From assembly GCF_000264995.1 (NCBI RefSeq), contig NW_006767433.1, positions 2,433,074 through 2,497,073 of the forward strand: a stretch of 64,000 bases of DNA, in the 5' to 3' direction. The stretch's first letter is position 1. Every line of letters begins with the position of its first letter. The stretch comes from Punctularia strigosozonata HHB-11173 SS5 (lineage: Eukaryota; Basidiomycota; Agaricomycetes; Corticiales; Punctulariaceae). A program made the translations under genes and the position numbers. Under the pieces are notes generated by a model. That model made no database searches. It was not told where the DNA came from and saw only the letters and a program-made list of their open reading frames with translations. Below, one piece after another: positions 55,444-64,000 of this stretch.

Positions 55444-57927
55444 ATGCTGGCGAGAGCGGCCACCGATGCTCTGAGCAAGTCCCGGCCAGTCTTCAGGTTC
55501 AAGGGCTGCCTCCATGCACCACCTCCGCCATCAGCGCGCACCCTATCCGCCGCGGCCGCTCCACCCACCAACGACGATCTTGCGCTCGTAACGCTGTTCG
55601 ACCAGCCTCCTCCGCTGCCTCGCCTCTCTTCCCGCGCTCACACGGGCATATTCGGTCACTCCGTCCTGCAATCGCCAGCGGGCTTCCATGCTCTTGCGGA
55701 CGCGACCCTCCATAGAGCACGGCTACTCACGGACCGCATCCTTCGTGCCCGAGAGTCCAGAGATGAACTCCTCAAAGTTGTCAAGAACCTGGACCGCCTC
55801 AGCGACCTGCTGTGCGGGGTCATTGACCTCGCAGAGCTTGTCCGTAACGCGCATCCGGATGCGCTGTGGATAAACACCGCCAATGACGTGTATGAGAGGT
55901 TATGCGAGTTCATGAACGTGCTCAATACGGACGTCGGCCTCTACGAAGTATGTCGCTGCGCCGACTCTTGATCCGTACGCTCATCGGAAGCAGGTCTTGA
56001 AAGCCACTCTAAACGACGCCTCGATCGTTTCGACACTTAGTGAAGAAGCTCGGCAAACCGCCCTCATATTCTGGCGCGACTTTGAAAAGTCTGGCATAAA
56101 TCTGCCCCCAGAACAACGAAATCGTTTCGTCTCTCTGTCCTCAGAAATCTTGGTACTTGGCCGACACTTCCTCAACGAAACCACCTCGGCCAAGCCTCCG
56201 GCGAGGATCGAAAGGTCGGAGTTGGAAGGCTTGAAGGACAAGGGCATGGGCGTACGCCTTCAACTACAAGCACAATTCACCAGGCGCGAACTACTCGTCT
56301 ATCCGGGGTCCCTGCAAGCGCAGATGATCATGCGCTCCGCTCCCTCAGAAGAGGCTCGGAGAAAGGTTTATATCGCCAGTAACTCCAGCTCCCCGGAACA
56401 GATTGAAATACTTGAACGACTTCTCAGGGCGCGCGCGGAGCTTGCACAGCTGGTTGGGAAGGACAGTTTCGCGCATATGGCTCTGACGGACAAGATGGCT
56501 AAGTGTCCAGGTGAGCTGCTCAATGCGGGCGTGTGTTCCGGGGGTTTATGTTCGTTTCCTCGCAGAGAACGTGCATCATTTCTTGAGCGCGCTGATGGAT
56601 TACACGAAACCGTACGCAAGGCGTGCTCTCCGGATGCTGAGCCACAGAAAGCAAGCGCATCATGGGACAGGACCGGAGCCGATCATCCAGGCTTGGGACA
56701 GAGATTACTATTGCCCTCCCGAACCGCCGGCGCCCCCAATTCCGCTGCCGCCGCTTACTCTGGGAACCGTATTCATGGGACTTTCTCGTCTATTCAAACA
56801 CATCTATGGAATAACCTTCCGACCCGCTGATGTCGCATCGGGCGAAGTCTGGCATACGGATGTCCGTAAACTAGAGGTACTGGACGAGGAATGCGGTGTG
56901 ATAGGTTGGATATATGCAGACCTCTTCGCTCGGAGGGGAAAGGCCAGTGGGGCTGCTCATTACACCGTTCGTTGCTCACGGCGCGTGGACCATGACGACC
57001 TCGCTGGTGATTATCGCGTCAGTAGTCATGCTGGCCCCGGCGAGGATCTGCTCGGCAAGGTCTCCGACGATTTCGAAGCAGCGCACCGACGGCAAATACG
57101 CGGCCACGAGGGTATATACCAACTTCCGGTCGTTGTGCTCTTATGCGAGTTCCCTCGGCCTTCGATAACTCGTGGACCGACCGTTCTCGAATGGCACGAG
57201 GTTTTAACTCTGTTCCACGAGATGGGCCACGCTATGCACTGTGAGTCACGTCCTTTTGCCGTTTCGTTTCTTCTGTGTTCTCATGTCATCTATCTCAGCT
57301 ATGATAGGACGCACGGAGTACCAGAACGTCTCAGGGACGCGATGTGCAACAGATTTTGTTGAGCTTCCGTCCATTCTCATGGAACATTTCCTCAATTCTT
57401 CGGCCGTTCTGGGTCTCTTCGACAAGAATGACGGCGTTCTAACCGCGCAAGTTGGTAACCACCATGAAGACCCCTGCCGTTCCATCGACACGCATACTCA
57501 AATGATGCTTGCCGCTCTCGATCAGATCTATCATTCATCGGCCGTCCTGAATCCAAATTTCGATTCTACCGCAGCCTTGGCGAGATTATACGATGACCAG
57601 GGATTGATCCCTTACGTACCAGGAACCTCATGGCAAACTCAGTTCGGCCACCTTTTCGGCTACGGTGCGACGTATTACTCATACCTGTTCGACCGAGCCA
57701 TCGCCTCGCGCGTTTGGCGCGAGTTATTCGCCTCCGATCCTCTCAACAGGAACGTCGGCGAAAGGTACAAGCAAGAAGTTCTGCGACAGGGGGGTGCAAA
57801 AGATCCCTGGATCATGGTCGGAAAATTGCTGCACGCGCCGGAACTGGCCGATGGTGATGCGGAGGCTATGAGGAAGGTCGGGATGTGGAGAATTGAGGAT
57901 GACGTTTCTGTCCCGGGTCGGCATTGA
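55444..57927 (+). CDS. OCT1: Mitochondrial intermediate peptidase
   Basis: The ATG at 55444 gives [20 protein letters not shown], a basic mitochondrial presequence. Family landmarks follow: [75 protein letters not shown] and the zinc site [10 protein letters not shown] (HExxH at 57216-57230). An intron then leads to [20 protein letters not shown] and the C-terminus [20 protein letters not shown]. It is an M3 metallopeptidase of the matrix that removes octapeptides from imported proteins. About five introns. In agaricomycetes MIP is the standard neighbour of the homeodomain mating-type locus; HD1 lies 3.9 kb further right. Confidence 0.95.
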
Positions 57928-59109
57928 AATACTGCCGTATTCCCTCAGTTATATGGCAGGCAGTGACTTCTGTGGATGTACTTTCCGGCTTAGTAGTGCA
58001 TACGAGAGAAAGGAGGGCATCGAGCGGTTGCGAAGGCCGGAACAGATAGCGAGATGCAAGCTCATGCACGAGTCCTACACGTGGTAAACACTGCCCGCAA
58101 AACGGAACCGTTCCGGACGCAACGATGTTCATCTCCGTCTCGCCGCCGGCCCTTGCTGATACGTAGAGTTATCGGGACTTTCTGGCACGAAGGAGTGTCA
58201 TGCAATCTGTCACGTGATGAAAAAGTAATTGAAGAGCTCGGTTCAACAAGATGCAACTCCAGATGAAGGCTTCAACGTTTCAACTTCACAGCTGCAATAG
58301 GTGCGGGTGACGGGAACTTCCGGTGTGGAACGCTCCTTTGTGGCCTTTTGTGACACACGCGTACGGCGGGTGACGGCACGCCGATACCTAATTACAGGCA
58401 CCGAAGTTATCCGACTGGAGAACTCAATGCCAGTCTTCCGGACTTGCTTCCGACCCTGCACGCCTAAACATCGAACGATACATGTTTCGGTGGCTGAAGT
58501 TGGCGCAGCAACCAACGTGCTCATCCAGGGAATCGTGGTCGCAAATGTACCCACCCTCGGCATGATCTGAGCACATGCAATATGAAGATGCATAGGCGGC
58601 TGCTCATCACTGAGCCTGCCGCTGCACAGGCAATGTCATCGGCGGGCACCATTCACGGGAAGGCCATCTGCGGTTTCACGGGCTGATCACATATGGTCAA
58701 TCCATACGTCTTCGGTGAGCACTATCATTGGGGAAGACGAACACGAGTCCTGAATGTCCTGCAGGTGTCTTCATGTTCTTCGGTTGCTGGACGAGTCCAG
58801 ATCGAAAGCCGCCAATCCGCCATGATGGAAAAAATGCATGATGGACTAGAGATTTTCCATCGCGACCGATTTACCTACAGGCTGTTGGAACGAAGGTCGT
58901 TGGCTCTCTTCCTCTCCTTCGGGACGCCTCCTCCGAAACTCGGCAATGGTCCCATCTCGCACTTTATCACTTTCCCTTCGTGCGATGCAACATAATGTGG
59001 AGTGCGTTTTGGGTTGTATTTCACAGCGACCTTCCCGAGCGAATAAAAGGGCACCCCGAACTCCTTGAAGATCGCAACTTGCTCCCGCTCGATCGCGATC
59101 ACCTTCAAC
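57928..59109. other. Intergenic stretch between MIP and the methyltransferase, no supported gene
   Basis: About 1.2 kb. A minus-strand frame at 58875-59183 (about 100 residues, start MINVVGDFDREVRVKG) looks somewhat protein-like but overlaps the first exon of the next gene and has no recognised family. It may be a relic or chance. Confidence 0.5.
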
Positions 59110-61086
59110 ATGAGTCTTGCTGTAACTGCCGGGTTCCCCTTCACCCTAACTTCTCTGTCGAAGTCTCCGACAACATTAATCACAAAACCTCGTACCTGGT
59201 TTAGCGCTGCTGGTTTGTGTGTTCAGCTTGACTGGTGCTGATCCGATTCGTAAATTGACGATCTGTCGTTAGCCCGATCGTCGATTTTGGCGTTTTTGGA
59301 ACAAGCAATCGCCGTTGGATACCTCGAAATAGAGGACGCCCAAGGCATACACCAATTCGGTCAATATACGGACCAATGCAATGTCGTTCATATTCGCGTT
59401 ATCAACGACAATTTCTGGAGCGCCCTCTTTCTGTGGGTTTTCCCCCGTTCTTGAGTGCTAGCTATATAAATCTCGATGTTGTCCCACTCTATCTCGATAG
59501 ATCCGGTGATCTAGGATGTAGGTTCTCTGTGATCCCATTTATCCCACGCTGGCGTTGACATTCTCGTAGTCAGTGAAGCCTTCATGATAGGCGACATACG
59601 GGTGGATAATCTCAAGGGAGTGTTTGATGTACGTTTCACTGTTTCGTAGCGCCAACCAAGGGGTTGATTGATGGCATAGCTCTGGCTTGACAATCCTAGG
59701 ATGGGCGGGATGTCCTCGTTATTCAATCGCCTATCAGCCAGAATCTCGGGCATATCAAATGCTCTATTTGGCCAATCTGTCACGCGCGCCAGATTGAATG
59801 CTATGGCGAGCTACGATCAATCGAACGAACTATTCAAGGTGAGGATGAATACACAACCAAACAGCTCTCTGGCTCATCACCCTCCCGCAGACATTCCTCA
59901 GTCGAGAGATGATGTACTCAACCGCTCTATGGGGAGAGGAGGAGGGCGGCGTTCGCGGAGACATTATCTCCGGTCCTACGCCGGACGATTTGGAGCGGGC
60001 ACAGTTGCGCAAGCTGCGGCATGTCCTGAAAGCTGCTCGTATCAAACCAGGTTATCGTATCTTAGAGTTCGGCTCTGGATGGGGAGGCTTCGCTATCGAA
60101 GTACGGTATATTACCATGACGCCGCTTCCTTTGTTAATTCCAATGCCCCAGGCTGCTCGGTCCTATGGTGCTCAAGTTGACACTCTTACCTTGTCCATCG
60201 AACAGAAGAAACTCGCCGAGGAACGCATCAAGGAGGCAGGTTTAGATGGACACATCCGTGTGCATCTCATGGACTACAGACAACTGCCTCCGGAATTCGA
60301 GAAGGCGTTTGATGCCTTCGTTAGCATCGAAATGCTTGAGGTGAGTACCTGCAATTGAGGTGAGTACGGTTATTCAATATCAAATGCGTAGCATGTCGGC
60401 ACAAAGGTACATCCAGCCCTCCGTGATGTCAGAAATGAAATTTTTGATAATGCCGTTTTTCAGTATTATGAAACGTACTTCAAGATGGTTGACTGGGCAC
60501 TCAAAGATGACGGTTCGACCGCCGTTGTGACTTCGTCAACCTTCCCGGAGTGCCGCTTCTCCGCATATCAGTGCGTGTAGCGTGGAGCTCTCATCGCGAA
60601 ACTATATTAGTGGATTGAAACCACTCTGCCGCAGACCGGACGACTTTATGCGCCGTTACATGTGGCCCAACAGCAATCTACCGAGTGCAACGGCCCTTGT
60701 CAATGCTGCACATTCCGCTTCGGAAGGTCGCTTCCTTCTCGAGGGTATAGAAAATCATGCTGCGCGTACGTATAACGAATCATCGCCGAAGCATTTGTTT
60801 CACCTCAGTTGTTTCAGACTACCCGCGGACGCTCAGAACATGGGGACGACGGGCAGCGAAGAATCTCACGCCTGCAGCCCTCGGTCTTTCACCGACGACA
60901 TCAAAGCAATACATCGCGTCGTTGCCGAGGACGCAGGCACATTATGAAAACAAGTACGACTTCGACGCACTAAAGCGGAAGTGGGAATACCTCTTCTCAT
61001 ACGCGGCTGCCGGATTTGCCAAAGGATATATCACATGCCACATGCTGACCTTCACGAAAAACGTTCATCCCGTCGCTTGCGATTGA
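59110..61086 (+). CDS. Cyclopropane-fatty-acyl-phospholipid synthase-like methyltransferase
   Basis: The ATG at 59110 gives MSLAVTAGFPFTLTSLSKSP; spliced exons give LAFLEQAIAVGYLEIEDAQG, INDNFWSALFL, SGDLGFSEAFMIGDIRVDNL, LWLDNPRMGGMSSLFNRLSA, YSTALWGEEEGGVRGDIISG and the SAM-binding ILEFGSGWGGFAIE. Then come LTLSIEQKKLAEERIKEAGL, AFDAFVSIEMLE, HVGTK, YYETYFKMVDWALKDDGSTA, DDFMRRYMWPNSNLPSATAL and the end LTFTKNVHPVACD. The GSGWGG loop, the SIEMLEHVG region and the YFKMVDWALK segment are those of CFA synthases, which transfer a methylene/methyl from SAM to lipid double bonds. Fungal sphingolipid C9-methyltransferases are relatives but carry two N-terminal membrane helices, not seen here. About nine introns, no break noticed. 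Confidence 0.85.
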
Positions 61087-61811
61087 GTCGCTTGTGCATA
61101 CATGCATGACTACCTTTTATAATTGTATCATTTCCTGTAGTTCAAACTACGATCAAGCTTGTCATGGTTTCGAGGGACGTTGCATTACAACCGGATTGCG
61201 TGGGGATCACTGCGCACCCACTGTGAGAGTAGCATACATAATTTCCAGATTAATCCGGATCCACTAAATGCAGAAAAGTGACGCTTAAGTAATGCAACAT
61301 CGATGCAAACCGCCATATCGTTCTCTGCTTTCCATACATATTTCTTGAGCGGAAACATTCCACTTATATATGTCTGCTACAAGCTGCGGACTTTCTTGAT
61401 GCTACATGTTGCCGTTGCCCCAAGGCCTCGCTACGGTGCTTCGCCTTTCCGAAGTAATCATTAATACTTAAAGGTTCGTGTTGGAAACACACCTTCATAG
61501 AGATGCAGTATTCGACTGGAGGAGTGCGTGAATTGGCAACTTAAAGCAGCTCGACGTGTAGTATTGAATAAATACAATGAGCACTACACACACCCAGTAG
61601 ATAGCACGAAAAGCAGAAAATAATATACGAATAGATTACTGAGAACCATGGAGTGGTATACATACAGTGGATGACAGCAATGACAGCGATACATCGAGTA
61701 ACGGCAACAGCAACGATAGCATAATGCAAGGGGAATTAAGATGAATGAGCACGGAGAGATAGCATGAATGAAGTATAATTTGAGTAAAATGGGGAAAGTG
61801 GCGTTGTGGGA
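61087..61811. other. Intergenic stretch between the methyltransferase and HD1
   Basis: About 725 AT-rich bases between two convergent genes. No gene, RNA gene or terminal repeat seen. Confidence 0.6.
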
Positions 61812-63825
61812 TCACATGAACTGGACGGCACGCTCGCCTGGGATTCCAAGTGAAAGATCATCGGCGTCCGGGCTAGTTGGATTCAACATGGTCCCAAAGT
61901 CGATATCGTGCGATGCGAAGTCGCAACCCGCCGCGTCAATAGGAATTGTGTCCGCTGAAACAGATGAGGGGGCCTCCATGGCCTCAAGGTCGGTCAAAGG
62001 GAGGCAAGCTGCGGATGTGCCGGAATCTGGTTCGGCGAGAAGGGCAAGGAAACTTTGGTTTTGCTCGCGGACGGGTCCAGATGAGAGACAGGAGGCGATG
62101 GAGAGCACCTGTTCCGAGGATGGAGACAAATCGAGAAGATTCGAATACGTTGCGTTCTGGTGCGAAGAGGGGTAAGACAACCGGGACACGTCGACAGAAA
62201 AGTCCTTATAATTCGGCAACGGGTCGAAATTGAACGCATCCTGGTTGCCTGACAGGGTTGAATAGTCGTTATAGCCGGCGCCGAATAAGGACTGGGATGG
62301 GTCGAAGATTGCGGGATTCGCGTTGTGAAAGAATTCACCGTCCGGCAGCTCCAAGTGAGAAAGGGGAGCAAGGAGCGACACGAGAGGGGGTGACGGGTGA
62401 GAAGAGCCATTTGAAGGCAGCCATCCTACGTCTACATTGTGGTCTGCACCGTCCATCGGGGTGGTAATTTCGGGTACCACATGTATGTTCGAGAACTTCG
62501 AGGTAAAGAAACCGCCGAAGAGATCGTAGGAAGGATCCTCGTTATGGACATCCGCACTATGTGCAGGGAATGGGTCCGACACGACTTGCAATCGGGAAGT
62601 TTTTGGGGCGCCCCGGGGTCGCTTAGGGAGACCTTCCGAGGCGGATGTAGAGAGTCGACGCTTTCTGCGCATTTGCGTAGCGGGGACATCCTCAGCTGTG
62701 ACCTTCGGGCTCGCCAATGGAGAAGGTAACTGCAGAGGATGAGCAGGGTCTGCTGTCACATCGACGGATCTGACGTATTGAATTAAGTAATGAGGTCTCA
62801 TGCAGATTCGTTGCAAAGCATACCTGTGGCGTTTTGCGGGCGGGCCAGACGGTGGAGACAAGCGCCGACGCTTCTGTCCGCATTGAGAGATGTCCTCCGA
62901 CTCTGTCGTAGACTGGTCCGCGGGAGAAGATGAGGGTGGCGATGGATACGAAGCCGCAGGATTTTCGGGCAAAATTCCTGAGGACAATGTGCATATTGAG
63001 TTCTTGCCCTTTCGCCGGCGTCTGGAAGTTCTGTGTCCAACTTTGTCGACCGACTGAACAACAGGCTGGAGTCTCTTCACCAATTCACTCGCTCTGTACT
63101 TGCCCGAGTATAACTCAAGGGCCCGGCTACGAAGCTGTACGAATACCATTGCCAATTCTTGAGGTAGGGGTTTATGAGGTTGTTCTAAATCGTCAACGTA
63201 AGCTCGGCGAGCGGCATCGATCATATCACTTTTGCAGTTGTTGAAATAGGTGGCGCAGATGTTGGTCCAACCCATGCGCCGCCGCGCTCTGGAAAACCAA
63301 TCTGATATGACCTCGACTGTGACTCCGCTTTTGCGAGCGAGACGGATCTTCTCTGCTGTAGAAGGGTAGGGATTGTGGATATTGGCGATAAGCCATTGAT
63401 AAGCAGGTTCGACGTAGGACATTGTCGCGCAGATTTCAGGTTCCTGATGCTGGAATGAGTTCAACCCAGCCGTAGCGTTGGATGGAGCTTACGAAGTCCG
63501 ATGACGATTCATCCTTATCGTTGGGTATGATGTCCGTGCTGTTCAATATGTGCTCCACGGTATCCAGAAATGAGGATTGGAAAGATGATGATGAGGAGTT
63601 GAGTTTAAGGAAATGTTCGACGAGTATTGACACCCGAGATGTGACACTATTCGCGATGGACCTCATTTGTTCGTCGAGCGAGTTGCTTTCGACGGCTCGC
63701 TCAACGTCGACCGAGAGCGCATCCCATGTAACGTGGAAGTCAAGTAAGGAGGTCCCGCCGCTTGTGACCGCGTTGAGGAGCTGCTGCTCAGCGGAAAGTA
63801 GCCTTTCTCGTATGTCGCTGGCCAT
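61812..63825 (-). CDS. HD1: Mating-type homeodomain protein, HD1 class
   Basis: The ATG at 63825 gives MASDIRERLLSAEQQLLNAV, the kind of variable helical N-terminus used for self/non-self pairing. A 52-base intron (GTAAGC...TCAG) near 63440-63491 joins it to EPEICATMSYVEPAYQWLIA, NIHNPYPSTAEKIRLARKSG and VTVEVISDWFSRARRRMGW, a TALE-like homeodomain with the HNPYPS loop at about 63260-63385. A second probable intron, 54 bases at 62770-62823, is a multiple of three and leaves the frame open. The tail is Ser/Pro-rich with a basic cluster, as in HD1 activation regions. HD1 pairs with an HD2 protein from a different allele to switch on dikaryotic development. The usual WFxNxR is WFSRAR here. HD2 is not in the window. 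Confidence 0.9.
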
Positions 63826-64000
63826 TGGAAAGGAATGAGTTGATCAGAGGGGATTGCTTGCGGCGTGGGATCACCGTCGCCTATTGTAGACGGGGGACAA
63901 TGGCACGGCATCGTACTGCCGCCATTGTGTTACGTAATACTTCGCCGTGCAAGGGATCGCTGCAGGTGCACATCGTCTTCGGCCTCACCTATCGCTATGG
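63826..64000. promoter_or_regulatory. Upstream region of HD1, likely shared with HD2
   Basis: In agaricomycetes HD1 and HD2 are usually divergent with a short shared promoter. The last 175 bases of the window would be this region; HD2 itself, if present, starts beyond the right edge. Confidence 0.45.

Noticed and set aside
58875-59183. Minus-strand small protein of about 100 residues
   Set aside because: It overlaps the first exon of the methyltransferase, has no family match known to me and no splice or promoter support.
1-64000. CRISPR arrays, bacterial operons or prophage
   Set aside because: No regularly spaced repeats; genes are intron-bearing and of fungal families.
63826-64000. Start of an HD2 gene within the window
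   Set aside because: No homeodomain or matching N-terminus is visible in the last 175 bases; it would lie further right.

Overview
The window is nuclear DNA of a basidiomycete, most likely an agaricomycete mushroom-type fungus. The evidence is small introns (about 45-65 nt) in almost every gene, tightly packed genes on both strands, a family of conserved basidiomycete genes, and at the right end an HD1 mating-type homeodomain gene near the mitochondrial intermediate peptidase gene (MIP), the classic marker of the homeodomain (A) mating-type locus. Gene structures were assembled by eye from open frames plus splice sites, so family calls are firmer than every exon edge.

Layout, left to right. 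1-5.4 kb: the 3' part of a WDR75/Nan1-like ribosome-biogenesis gene and an F-box gene. 5.6-14.7 kb: a complete-looking LINE retrotransposon (5' UTR with repeated units and a sequencing gap, CCHC ORF1, endonuclease-RT-RNase H ORF2, poly(A), target site duplication). 15.5-23.6 kb: PAC1/LIS1, a PB1 protein followed by a small UBA-like frame, a xylose-reductase-type aldo-keto reductase with three micro-exons, and a ketopantoate reductase. 23.7-29.6 kb: a decayed and an intact O-fucosyltransferase-like gene, the latter head-to-head with a GDP-fucose-type nucleotide-sugar transporter. 30.2-34.4 kb: an HxxxDG acyltransferase-like gene and an FBXO21-like gene. 34.7-34.95 kb: a small MITE with 30-bp perfect inverted ends.

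35.3-57.9 kb is a block of conserved housekeeping genes: RSC9, an ARMH3/DUF1741 gene, glycine dehydrogenase (P protein), a PPR protein, the tiny five-exon SEC61 gamma gene, COG1, a TMEM115-like Golgi protein, FAM32A, a WHIM chromatin protein and MIP. Several pairs are divergent with only 100-160 bp between starts. 59.1-63.8 kb holds a cyclopropane-fatty-acid-synthase-like methyltransferase and HD1; a partner HD2 gene would lie beyond the right edge.

The most interesting points are the linked fucosyltransferase and GDP-fucose transporter genes, the unusual residue at homeodomain position 51 of HD1, the methyltransferase between MIP and HD1, the micro-exons (10 to 24 nt) and GC-AG introns that simple gene finding misses, a possible PB1-LIR-UBA autophagy receptor, and the young LINE and MITE.
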